Origin: Talinum fruticosum
Lineage: Eukaryota; Streptophyta; Magnoliopsida; Caryophyllales; Talinaceae
NCBI GenBank assembly: GCA_021018815.1
Contig: JAITYX010000047.1
Coordinates: forward strand, 3,295,001 to 3,359,000
Direction of reading: 5' to 3'
Length of the DNA stretch: 64,000 nt
Below, piece after piece: positions 33,294-45,208 of this stretch (its first letter is position 1; each line of letters starts with the position of its first letter). Below the pieces are notes generated by a model. It was not told the DNA's origin, did no database searches, and saw only the letters and a list, made by a program, of their open reading frames with translations. A program made the position numbers and the translations under genes.

Positions 33294-34663
33294 TGTTGTT
33301 GTACTATAGAGAGTACGGTTGTCGATCTCGAGGAGCTATGTCTCTTACGAGTCTAAGGTCAATGTCCTTATGAACTAAGCAAAAGAACAATTCAGAATTG
33401 TTTGCGATGCAAGCACTAAAAACGAGATGAAATCGGATAAGAAAACCTTAGGTAGGGATTTACCAAGCTAACATGCCAATAATCTTAAATATATGCTTCT
33501 ACACTATTCACAACTGCGATGAACTAGGGAATCGATGCGGTTCAGACCACCTAAGCCTTCTCTCGAAGGTCATTAAGCTAACTCAATTGAATTAATTGTT
33601 GTTCTCACACAATCAAAACCAGAGAATTACAAAGTTATCGACTCTTCCCTTAATAACAACCTAAATTATTCTCATATCTAAATTGTTATCATCCAACAAG
33701 TTGAAGTAGAACTAAGCCTCTTCTCTCGAAGTCTACTCAATTCCCAAAAACAATAAAGGTAGGATTCTCTCGAACTTCACACCAATTCACAAGTATCAAC
33801 AAGTCGAAATTCATCAAACAATTGCAAATTAGCATCAAAGCATCAATTACGATTAAACTAGCATATTAGTGGCAAAATCCCCAACCTAAGTTGAAAATTT
33901 AGCCACACATATTCATGACATGTGATAGCAAACCGAGAGAAGAACAGACAAAAAGAATGAAAGATAAAAGTAAAGAAAAGAATGACAATACCGTAAACTT
34001 GAATTAACTTGCGATTAATTGAAAATAACTCCAAGCTTTGATCCCTTAACAATGGAAAATAAGTGCTTAAACATAGAGAGAAACTAGCCTAGAAAACAAA
34101 GCATAAAAAGTCCCTCCCCCGAAAAATGACAGCTTCGGAATAAAAGATGCAGAAAAACGTAAACCGCCGATTGGCACGACCAATGCTCGAACCCGTGCTG
34201 CACCCGTGCAAGCTCACGACTTCTTCAATTAAATCTCAAATTCTTAGCATGGCCTGTGCTGAAACCGTGCTTAACCCGTGCAAGCTCACGGTGCCTTCGA
34301 TTGATTTTCGAATTCCTAGCATGGCCTCGTGCTGACCTCTTCGCCTCGAAGCACAGCTCGTGCTAGGTCCGATTTTCCTTCTTTTCTTCAGCACAGCCAG
34401 TGCTACAACTCTGTGCTAACTTGGCTTGACCTCTTTCTTCGCTCTCCACCCTTCTATGGCCTCCCGTTCTTTTCCTTAGCACTTTGAAAGATGTATTCTT
34501 CATCATAAAAGGCGGGATTACCTCAAAACATAGAAATTCGCACACTTTAATCATAAATGAAGAAAGTAAGCAAAATCAAATAAGAATTTAGGTGAGAAGG
34601 CCTTTGAAGTGTCGAAATTAGCCAATAAAAGAAAGGAAAAGCACGTAAAATTCCGGTTTATCA
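33294..34663 (-). mobile_element. Solo LTR nested in the LINE remnant
   Basis: In reverse complement it begins TGATAAACCGGAATTTTACG (from 34663) and ends ...GTACAACAACA (33294). It is flanked by the perfect 5-bp duplication AACCT (33289-33293 and 34664-34668). Length is 1370 bp and there is no coding capacity. The part 34160-34420 has repeated GTGCTG / CCGTGCAAGCTCACG motifs. Terminal TG..CA with an exact target duplication supports an LTR retrotransposon relic; the family is not determined. Confidence 0.7.
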
Positions 34664-36045
34664 AACCTCCATTTAGGGCACCACATTGTCCAACTTTCTC
34701 AAGGAACACCTACTAGACTACTTATTTTTCTTAAGGATGGAGCACTCCAGTATTTTAGATTAAGCCCAGACAATTGCACCCATACTGAAACTTTATGGAT
34801 TTCATTTTTGAAGTTTGAGAATTCAGGACACCACGTTTTCATGACAAGGGGCTTGCTATTAAAGTGGTAGAAATCTGATTGCAGTACCTCATCCCTAGTT
34901 TCAATTTATCAAATTTGACAAGCATAATTCCATTCTCTAACATTAGGATTTATTTCTATTTGAAATCCGCTCCAGATTCATTTCTAAAAATCTTTGAGCA
35001 TCACAAATGGGGGATTCGCCCCAAAACATAACATATAAGGGATGATCGCGAGTACTCAATCTCCATTTTGACATCCTCAGCTACAATCTAACCCACACTC
35101 TGTCCATCGGCACACTCAAGTTGGACAAAGCTCAGTTTTGACCCAACATTTGTAAGTTTACTCCTATCCCACACTAATTTAGGTTAGGCAAGTGCGAAAA
35201 AGGGAAGACTGAGCTGGTTCACTAACATCAATCACTGATTTAGAATGTTAAGTATCCAAAGGAAGAGGTGACTATATCTGAGTGCTCGGTGAGCCACCGG
35301 AAGAAGAAGGGGGTGTGTTCAAACAACTTGCAGTTGATCGAGTAGCTCGAGCATGGGATTTGCTTTTCTTGCCATGGCAAGCAGTCGCCAGCAGATCGCC
35401 TAGCAGATGCTCAGAGTACTCACCAAATATTATTATAATTCTAATTAAATAATAATTCAATTGTGCACCGTATATAATACTAATAGCTACTAAATATAAT
35501 ATGAATGCTCACCATTTTTTTTTCAATATTGTAAGTGAAATTTACATGTGTATAATTGATGTCGTGAGTTTTAGTTTATTTATATTTTTTTAATAATATT
35601 TTATTATAATTAATACCAAAATGTTATATGCATGTGATAATGCTCAACAAATATACCTGCAATGCTTTCTAAATATAATATCAATACTGACTTTTTTTTC
35701 TGGTATTTATTGTAAATCATTTTTTTATACCATTGTAAATCAAATTTAATTGAATACAATATATTCAATAAGAGGGAAAAATAACTTCACAAAATAATGA
35801 AAATTTTAAGAACTTATAAAAGGATAACTCAATAATTTAAAAATCTATTAAAAATAAATTATGAAAATCATGAGAAGGTGCAGGTTTAACTGAATAAATT
35901 AAATACATGGTTGGAAGCAAAAAATAAAAACATTAACTAAAGTATGCAAAATACAAAAGTAATCAAAGGTTTAAAAAAATTAAAGCATTATACTACCTAG
36001 CCTTGAACATGTGACCTTCCCATTCAACAATACAACCTCAACACT
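34664..36045. other. Intergenic; possible LINE continuation then AT-rich
   Basis: 34669-35250 may continue the LINE interrupted at 33293, but translations are too degraded to prove it. 35260-36040 is AT-rich and featureless. Confidence 0.35.
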
Positions 36046-36483
36046 AAGGCCTTGTTTGATAACACTGTTTGAAGTATGATTTAGTGTTTTGATCAAGTCA
36101 AAACACTAACCAATCAAATATTAGTTTTTAATAAAGTAGTGTTTCAACTAATGTTTCGAGCATCTTATAACGTTTCAAGTAGTGTTTCTGAAAATCTAAA
36201 GAATATTAACTTCTCGTATTTAAAAGTAATGTTTATATATTTTTTGATAAAAACATCCATTAATTAATTTATATTTTGCGAAATTATTTATATCCTATTA
36301 TATCTATTTACAATAATCACTAACTCAACCACTAAATTTATTAAACACATTTATTCTACCACTCAATTGAATGAATATCCGCTAACAGCTTAAAATCTAA
36401 TAGTAATCCGCTACTTAAACAATTATCTGCTACACAAATACCTATCGGTTACTCAAATAACTCATTTTTCCTAACATGGCCTA
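36046..36483. mobile_element. Possible hAT-type MITE
   Basis: The left end TAAGGCCTTGTTTGATAACA resembles the reverse complement of the right end (TTAGGCCATGTTAGGAAAAA). GGCCTTGTTTGG-type ends are common in plant hAT MITEs. Length is about 440 bp, AT-rich and non-coding. An 8-bp target duplication could not be confirmed. Confidence 0.4.
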
Positions 36484-38534
36484 AACAACTTGCCTGTTGT
36501 ACAAAGACCCTCAAAAGCGTATTTAATTTTATTTATTTATTTATTTATTCATTTATTTATCTACTCAAACAACTCATTTCGTTTTATACATGGAGCATAG
36601 TAATTTTTAAGAAGGTATGAATTAAGAAATTACATATATAACAACTAATTATATAATTGAGATTAATAATACAAAATACTTCAACTATAGAAGTAATCCA
36701 AATATATTTGACAATAACAAATAATGCATAAAAAAGTGGAAATTGTATCACGAATAAAAGGTAACATGGGTCATGTGGTGCGGGGCAATGAAATTATTTG
36801 TGTTTTGCACATGTATGAAAAATTGAGATTCTAGTACTAAGTTGATGGTGCAAAAATATTAGTACTATTGAGATTGTATAAATACACGTTATTTTAATTG
36901 ATTGAGAGCCAATTGTTTATTTCAAGACGTAACAATCTTCTTCCCAATTAATTAACATAATAAGTGTAACATGTACTTCTATTTCAAGATAATGGGGAGG
37001 TTCGATATTTAATAATTTAAAAAACTTAAAAATAGTAAAAGATATGATTTATATACATTTGTTGATAATAAACCATGAATAGAAATGTTAGGAATATACT
37101 AAAATAAACTATTTTTGTAACCACCAAAAAAATGATCTGTATATTGTGCAAAGCTTTTGATAGATGAATTTACTCGAAATCCCGCAAGCTTAGCAGTAGC
37201 TGACAAATTGAGTTTTCATCCCTTTAAATATAATACAAATTACAAAATTGTAGTCCATAAATTACAAAACTTGAAATGGTACAATTCCAAAGTTTTATTC
37301 ATTATGTCTTATTCCACAACATATTTGCATCATATCTTTCTATCATTATAGGACTTTTCAATTATGAATGTCAAGTATATATTTAGTTGTTATATATTTA
37401 TTTCATAAATTCATAATTTCTTAAGGTCTTACATTTACATTATTTAGTGTATGTGATGGATCCAGATTAGCAATAACCACTTTGTTTCTTCAAAATAGTC
37501 AAATATTTTAAAAAATTATTTTTATAACATGTTCTGTTATTTTAATTCTAAAAATGTAAGTAACAATTATATTTTCAGATAATACAATTTTATAACACCA
37601 AGTCACAAACCACCATCAAGAGTGAAAAATAATAATGTTCAATAACACTATTATATTTCATACCCGGAATAATATTACTTATCAATATAAATAAAAATAA
37701 ATGAGAGCTCATATATAATCCAAACCTTAAATAAATAAATATGTGACTATTTACAATTTAAATTGTCAATTACAAATATAACTTCTAAACCTTTCCATAC
37801 TCAAACAATATATATAATCAAAAAAATCCCACAAAATTACAATAATCCAAAATGACGTCATTGTTTAGAAAAGTGTAAACTCTTCCTTTCACTTAAAAAA
37901 AAAAGGAAAAGAGATAAATATGATGGAAAAACATCCAATTCAATTCTTCTATTCCCTTAAAAAGAAAAGTTGAACATAAGGAGAAATATCGAATTCTTGT
38001 TACTCAATTAAATAGTGTTAACATTGAGCAAGTCGACCACCACGTCACCATCTTCCTAAAAGAAAAAGAGAAGTGCTAACTAGTACACATCACACATTAT
38101 AATGATAATAGAACAACGTGATGATCACCTAAAATTCAAATCAAATGCATTTAACTAAACAAATCAAAAATTTTATATATTTCAATTAATTATACGCTGC
38201 AACTATAAAGGGGACATGAGAGATCTAGTATCATTTATTTCAACATCTCGACTTATTAAGTGTTATTGTTTTCTAGAACACCGACCTTGAGCATGACAAT
38301 CCGAGTCAAATATCACCCATTTTAACAATAAACAATTATCAAAGAGTTAATATTGAGAACAAACTTTTGCTAAATATGGGTAATTTCATGTTCCATTGAC
38401 ATTTCAGAATACAAATTAATCTCCATAACTTTTTTGATCTTACCAGTTCATTATTCCTTCCCATCACCTCCCTCCAATTAGAGATGACAACAAGGCGAGT
38501 TGGGGCTGAGGAGTGTCCTCCTGTCCCCGTCCCT
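36484..38534. other. AT-rich intergenic, no gene seen
   Basis: Contains a short (TTTA)n tract at about 36525-36562. No domain-bearing frame, inverted element or RNA gene was recognised. Confidence 0.5.
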
Positions 38535-39312
38535 TGTAACACCCTAACCTAGAGTAGCCGGGGACGCCAACGTCGAGGATCTTCCCACCGAAACAGCCAC
38601 CAGGCTATGTTAACTTCTTAACCTTACTTAAACTCTAAATAGAGAATTGTATGAGAAGCTTTTCCAAAATTCTAACCGAAAGTCGGTCGAGGTAGTTCTA
38701 AACATGTGACTCATGTTCAGGGTTAATCATATTTATAACGATATTACAAATTCTATACAAAATACATCTTCCTTTTTATTTACTAACATAGTCTAAAATA
38801 TAATCATGTACCGCTTTTCTAGCTTGGGTTACCAAAAAGTTGTTAACCTTTGATCTTCTTAAGTGCAACGTTGATCCCTTTAATTTATAAAACGTGAAAA
38901 TTGGTGAGGTCATGAGCTCCTCGAATCCCCTGAATAACGCTTATATTTCTTGTTGTTAGTCTCGCACATTATCCGGTTAGCACATAAGCATATAACTACG
39001 TGATAAGCATGTCCAAACTTGAATCATATGGAAAATAGTATACGAACGCACATATTTCGCACGTAAGTTTATGAACTCTTAATCTTATCATTTACATACA
39101 TACAATTTCATAAATATAACAAATCAAATTCACAATTGTTATGAAACGAGCAACAAGACAACACAACTATACCTATCTCGTTACGAGATATGATTCGGAG
39201 ACTCTTATTTTCACTTTAAGTCTCTAAACAAACCGTCCTGTTAGTTTATTTAATAAACTAACCATAATTGTCCTATATTAACCATGTCTTTTGGGATTTT
39301 AGTCCTCACTCG
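38535..39312 (+). mobile_element. LTR fragment, TGTAACACCC type
   Basis: Begins TGTAACACCCTAACCTAGAG at 38535, the same start class as the LTR at 13296 but otherwise not obviously the same sequence. It has no recognisable end and merges into the next LTR piece. Truncated. Confidence 0.45.
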
Positions 39313-39720
39313 ACTTCAAAAGAAAGCAAAGTATACTAAGTTCGACTAGTAACAAGATTGTAACAAAAAAATAAACCACTTTTTTTTGTTTTTGAGTTAA
39401 CTAAAAGGGACAAAACTCAAAAATAGAAAAGGTTTTAGAAAAGGGCTCCATTGGTCAAAACTGATGATTCAGTGTTCGGGTAAAGGTATGAAACGAAGAG
39501 GGTGCTTCTCATTCCGTCTATCATAAAGACGACCGCTACTAATTAAATAAGGGAGTAAAACTTGTGTTAAGAAAATAAGCAATCAGCATGTTGTTAACGA
39601 AGTTAAAGGCAATCAAACATGATGGAAAACGATAAATGAAAGTAGTAAAAGAAAGCAATACAAAAAAAGTAAATCTAACTATTACATCGGGTAGGGTTAT
39701 ATCTAACATGTTTTGAGAAA
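39313..39720 (-). mobile_element. Fragment of the Tat/Ogre-like LTR family seen at 8135-9668
   Basis: Shares order and sequence with 8140-8570: GGGCTCCATTGG (39446), a GGGTA..GTATGAAACG block, AAAGACGACCGCTACTAATT (39526), an A-rich repeat with CAACATG and GATTACATC..GGG near 39682. Diverged and truncated. Confidence 0.55.
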
Positions 39721-40176
39721 TTATTTTGCCTTATACTATTTTTGTATCCAACATGTTTTGAGAAATTATTTCGACTTTTAAACATTGTTTTATGAAAATT
39801 TTTTTCTTGAGTTTCTTGAAATCATTCTTTCTATTAGCAATTTTACTTCATGATAGTCCTGTCTACATTCAAATCTGGCGAAGCCTTATATATGAGATGT
39901 ATTTTAAAAGTTGTTATTGTTAATCCTAACAGTTGTATTGACTAAAGTGTTCGCCATTATATAGGAAGTAACGAGTCATCCGCTGTTGTTAAACGTAGTG
40001 ACCGAGGAGAGTCCACCGCCTTCTCCGCATTTCAATCAAGTCCAAAGTCACATACATCACATTTTTTACTAGAGATTTTAGGAATTTCGAACAAGGGTGT
40101 CCACCTATTAAAATTAATAAACATATGCGGGGAGGGGGAGTTCATCATAGAATAAAATACATCAAGTAATAGTCTC
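39721..40176. other. Spacer before the hAT remnant
   Basis: Contains the direct repeat of AACATGTTTTGAGAAATTAT at about 39706 and 39750. From about 40099 the motif AAGGGTGTCCAC recalls the right hAT end (43619) and may mark the left end of the hAT element. Confidence 0.35.
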
Positions 40177-42570
40177 CTATAACAATTGTCCTCTACGCGG
40201 TTTCATGTTTTGATATCGAGACATAATAGAATCATTAGTGATTGTATCAAATATATCTTTCTCTATATAACAAACCAAACAATCATATAAATATTGGTAA
40301 CCCATTCGATTGCGAAGTTTGGTTTTTACTATCTTCATTGCTGAAAATGCTCCTTCTACGGTTGCTTGTGAAGACTGGGAGTATCAATGCCAACTTCAAT
40401 AACCTAAACACCAATGGGTAAGTAATGTCTTTCTTCGTTTCCACCATCACTCTACAAAGATCATTGAGCCCTTTTAAGTCTTCAAAAGCTTCATCGAGTC
40501 TACATCAACAACATAGTTAGCAAGTTGGTGCTCAAGTGTCATAATGTCATAATCAGAAAAATCATTTGGGTAAAATTCCGCTAATTTGACCAATTTAAAT
40601 TGATCAAAAGCGCTAAATCGATCACATGGACTCAAACAAGCCACATAAGTAAGAAGTTCGGTGTTGGTCTCACTAAAGCAACGTCTAAGCTCTTCAAGAT
40701 GCAAATTAATAATTGTGTAGAAAATCTCCACCCGATAATGAAAGTCATAAGTCCGCTCCTCAATATTACGGTGTGGTCTCCCGGGAGAAACCTATTTGTC
40801 ATCCATTTTTGGAACTGTGATTTCATGTTTCTCACAAAAAACATGTGTCTTATCCAAAATAGAGTCCCATCCGTCATTTCTCAATGATTCCAACGATTTC
40901 TTAGTGACTTGGACAAGTTTCATGGCATTAGCAATATTTTGATCTTTTTTTGAAAAGCTTGTGATAAATCATTTGTGATCCCCAGAATGGTCAACATCAA
41001 TTGTAGAGCGAAAGAAAAAAAAAAGAATACAAGTAAGCTAATCGCGAACTCGCATCATTCCTAATAGTTGAGCTCTCCCCTTCAATTTCAATAAAGTCAA
41101 GCACATCCGTTATAGAATCAAACATGCGATCAACATTCATCAATGATTTGTAATGAGATCCCAAACGTGTTTCACCGCCCCTTAAAGGAGCAAGTTCTTG
41201 ATTTAACCCATGCCTACTTTGAATTACGCCATCACTCAATGCCTTCTTAACTCTCTTCACTTGTTTTTGACGCAAAAGATCACGTCGCTTACAAGAAAAT
41301 CCAACCACATTTAAAACTTTACCAACTTCATTAAAAAGCTTTCCAACATAATTGTTGTCCCTTGCACGAGCAACCAATGTAAGTTGAAGTTGATGAGAAA
41401 AACAATGAATAGAGTAAGCACTTTTATTCTCATTCAAAATCAAAGCCTTAAGCCCATTAAATTCACCTTGCATATTGCTTGCCCCATCATAACCTTGAGC
41501 ACGCACCTTTCATAAACTTAAGCTATGTTCTGCTAACAAAGAGTCAATTGTGGCTTTCAACGATGAAGAACAAGTGTTTTCAACATGAACAATCCCAACA
41601 AACCGCTCCTTTACGATCCCCATTTTATCCACATAATGAAAAACAACACCCATTTGCTCTTTCCGAGATACATATCCAGATTCATCAACTAATAAACCAA
41701 ATACATCATCTTGAAACTCTTCCATAATAGCACTTAGTGTTTCTTTAGCAGCGGCATTCACAATGTCTTTTTGAGTAAAATGTGACAAACATGTATCATG
41801 TTTAGGAGCATTGTTCAACACAACAAGTAGTTATCGTTTCATTCAAATTTGAAGAAAACTTCACAAGGTCAAGGAAATTCCCTCTATTTTCCGAACTCTC
41901 GGATTCATCATGACCATGAAAAGGTAAGCCTTGATGCAACAAATATCTTGAGCAAGTAATGAAGTATCTAAACGAGATCAATATTTCTTTCTAGTTTCCT
42001 CATCATGTCTATCAAAGGCAACTTCAATGGATTGTTTTGGTCTCCTTAAATTTTCATAATTGCTCAAAGCTTGATTATGAGCACTATCACATCTACTAAC
42101 GTGAGTCCGAAATGACTTAACTTTATTCCAAGTTGAGAATCCCTCCTTAACAAAGTCCCCACATCGATTTTCTCTCAAAAGAGCAAACAAATAGCAACAT
42201 AAACAAAACACATCTTTTTGTCTGTTATATTCCAACCAAGTCCCATAATCATTAAACCACATTGGATTAAACCGACGTGACCTTCCTCCAATTACTTTTT
42301 GTGGAAACTCACGATTACGAGGTTGGATTGGTCCATTAGCTATATAATATCTTCTAATTTCATCTTCAAGATTAGGAGGATATTTCAAAATCATCTTTCT
42401 CTCCCGGGATCCATGGGAAGAATACTAAAATCAAATTCTTTCTCTCTAGAAGTACCACCCTCAGTTCCTTCATTAGGTTCATTATCAATTCCACTACCAC
42501 TTGCATTAATGTCCTCCCCTTCAGGTTCTTTCCTCTTCAAGTATCGTAAAATAGAATTTTCTCGGCCCAT
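40177..42570 (-). pseudogene. hAT transposase pseudogene, ZMYM1/TTF-type zinc-finger family
   Basis: Read from 42570 downwards the protein begins MGRENSILRYLKRK, then after a frameshift at about 42391 YPPNLEDEIRRYYIANGPIQ. The TTF-type zinc finger follows (GTWLEYNRQKDVFCLCCYLF, about 42180-42250). The RNase-H-like core (DUF4371) contains DVFGLLVDES and, past an in-frame TGA near 41515, QGYDGASNMQGEFNGL and IHCFSHQLQLTL. The C-terminal hAT dimerisation domain (about 40190-40470, after another frameshift) reads LALILPV, then FSAMKIVKTKLRNRMG, and ends MKPRRGQLL. The family normally has about 750-800 residues; all domains are here in order, but several frameshifts and at least one stop break it. 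It is common in plants as a transposon-borne gene, not a host regulator. It ends at a TAG at 40177-40179. Confidence 0.88.
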
Positions 42571-43664
42571 ATTAAACTGGACAAAGGAAAAAAACTGAAA
42601 AAATTCAACACAAACCCCGGAAACACAATCGCACCAATCACAACTACACAACTTGTATGACTTTCATTATCCAAATCAAGCTTTGAGCACTAGAGCATAA
42701 ATCGGACTAATTGAATCATGAATAAATGTGGAGGACAAATCACAATATTACGAGCATCGGAGTATAAATCAACTAATTGACAAAATCAACTAATTGACAA
42801 AATAACAAAACAACTAATTGAATTATGAATAAAACATAATAAAAATAACAAATCAACTAATTGAATCATGAATTTTAATTCATATTATAATGCACTCGTA
42901 ATGAACAAATTTCTTTCCTCCTCTCCCGTGGTTTTTTTTTTTCCGTTAATAGCAAACACAAATTACAATTCACATCTATTTATACTGAATCATGAATTTT
43001 AAAGTCTAATTGAGGCTGAATTTTAAAGACTAAAATTGAGAGTATTCCTGAATTTCAAAAATTTAGGGTTTATGAATCAAATTGAGGGCTGGCTGAGGGG
43101 TGGACCGTGGACCGCTTGCTGGCCGGAGATCAAGAAGGAGCACCGAGCAAGCGTCGCAGCGAGGCGGAGAGGACATCGAGGAAGAGCGGTGGAGGCTGGA
43201 GCCGTTGCCATGAGTTTGAAAGCGAGAGGGCGAAAGCAGCAAGCGTAGCGGAGCAACGATAGCGAGTCCGACAGCAGAGCGAGACCGACGAGAGCCGAGA
43301 TTAGAGTGAGCAAGAGAAGAACCACCGGAGCCGTCGAGCCGAGAGAGGAGCTAGCCACCGCAGTAGATACAGAGAGCGTGAGAGAGGAACCACGGGGGAG
43401 AGACAAAGCACTTGGGGGGCACGCGAAATTGAGAGACCGAGTGGAGAGAGAGAGAGAGTTGAGACAGGAAAGGTGTTGAGGGTCTCACAAAGTCACGGGC
43501 CGATCCATCCGAATTAAAGGGTGTCCAGTTTTTTTGGGCTAATTTTAGGGGTGTCCAGTTACCCACTTTTCTAATTTTCTTAATTCTAATATATGTGCCG
43601 TTAAAATTTTTTTGGGCCAAGGGTGTCCATGAACACCCTTGGGCTGTGCATGGCTCTGCCTCTG
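42571..43664 (-). mobile_element. 5' end of the hAT element
   Basis: The non-coding leader of the hAT element. Its outer end in reverse complement reads CAGAGGCAGAGCCATGCACA (from 43664), an end type typical of ZMYM-like plant hAT elements. It is followed by a 10-bp-arm palindrome around GGGTGTCCATGAACACCC (43617-43642). 43080-43480 is purine-rich and more GC-rich. The element probably spans about 40099-43664; an 8-bp duplication was not found. Confidence 0.55.
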
Positions 43665-45208
43665 CGAAACGAGGTCACTAAGCCACATTAATTACTAACT
43701 CATTTCTTTCTTTCTTTTTTACAAAAAGGACTTATATGTGGTTAATAATTATCATTTTGATAAATCATGGTACGTAATTCATTAGGCTCTGTTGATTTGA
43801 TACTTAACTATTACTCTAAAATTCATTGATATTAATTATTTTTTATTAAATTCATTGTTTTTAATCGCTTCCAAATCTATGAGTGGCAAGTGAAAAAGCA
43901 GCTATATATTATAACATGATCAAATGAATGTTTAGATACTAGTATATGAATTTTAAGTGGTTAAGGTATATGTTTGAAAATAAACACGAATGGTTAAGTC
44001 TACCATAATGACTTGATGTTGTGCAGAATAACGATTTTGTTCAACTTTGGGTTAGTGATGGAGGGAGGGAGGGAGGATGCTAATATATATATATATTAGG
44101 AAGCTTATATTCTTAAGTATCACATCATTATTGGTACATAAAATTTTACTAATTTTTTTTGGAGGGAGGGAGGGAAAGAAAGATAGAGAGAGATAGAAGG
44201 GGGCGGGAAGTAGAGATGAGTAGTAGAATCGGGTACTTCGGTACCCGACTCCGCACTCGGACCCAGCGGGTCCAGGCTTGGACCTGGTCGAACAGGGTCC
44301 GGAACCGGGTCTAATTTTTAGAACCCGATTGGAATAGCGAGTCCAGGATTGGGTAGTGAAAAGTTGAATCTGGACCCGAACCCTTTACCCATATACTCGA
44401 CCTATATTTAAAAACAAATAAATAAAATTTAATTTAAGACTCTCTCTTTGGTTTTTAATGTTGGATTTAAGATTTTCTCTTTATTTTTTTCATGATGTTT
44501 TTTAAGATTTAAAATTGTAATTTGGTATTTGGGTTGCATGTGGATTTGAGAAGTTTTGTTTGATTATTGATGTTGAATTTTAGACTTTTTGTATTAGTCA
44601 TAATTACAAGGTTACATGCTTCTTATTATTAGATGAATGCATTGAATTAGATAATTATAGGCCAAAAACTTTACAAAAATTTAAAAGGCGAAATGTCATA
44701 AAAAGTCAAATAATGACCGAGTACCCGGTCTCGAACCCGGTTCTCACCCGATCCTGGGACCGATTCTAAAATTAAAGACCTGGTTGTAATCAGGTACAAA
44801 ATTAGGTTCAAATTTCTAAACCCAATTCCAACCAAAATGACCGAATACTCGGTCCCGCTCACGCTAGGGAGGGGGAGAGAATGGGAATAGTTTGTTGGAT
44901 AACAAAAGAAGAGTGAAGAGTGAAGATAGGTTGAGTTGTTTAGGTAGTTGGTTTGATAATAAAATTATGAGTTGTAATTTTTTTTTAAAAAATGGAAACC
45001 TATTCTAATTTAAATACTAGGAAAGTCGCGATAAATAGCCCTAAAAAACAGCATTGTTTCCGCACTAAAAAGATCTACACTCTGAAACATATATCTAAAC
45101 CTACATTTTCTCTCTTTCTTCATTTATGCCCTCTCTTCACTACCTTGACTCTCATTTTCCCATGCTCTTACTTAGCTCCCCAAAAACAGCAGGTCGAATT
45201 TGACGACT
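43665..45208. other. Intergenic and upstream region of the response regulator
   Basis: Contains GGAGGGA microsatellite-like tracts (44048-44074, 44160-44175) and a MITE-like inverted repeat (44211-44866). 44990-45208 is the likely promoter and leader of the response regulator; no certain TATA box. Confidence 0.45.
44211..44866. mobile_element. Foldback/MITE element with GGTACCCG-rich ends
   Basis: Both ends carry alternating GGGTACCCGA / CCGAGTACCCGG motifs in opposite orientation (44231-44330 and 44716-44850). The outer ends TAGAGATGAG and CTCACGCTA are roughly inverted. The middle is AT-rich and non-coding. This matches the common plant hAT MITE type with GGGACCGGGTACCCG ends. Target duplication not proven. 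Confidence 0.5.

Noticed and set aside
34147..34335. 62-codon frame with internal repeat (CTETVLNPCKL-like)
   Set aside because: It comes from the CCGTGCAAGCTCACG repeat inside the solo LTR; not a gene.
42299..42598. 99-codon + strand frame opposite the hAT gene
   Set aside because: Antisense shadow of the transposase start region.
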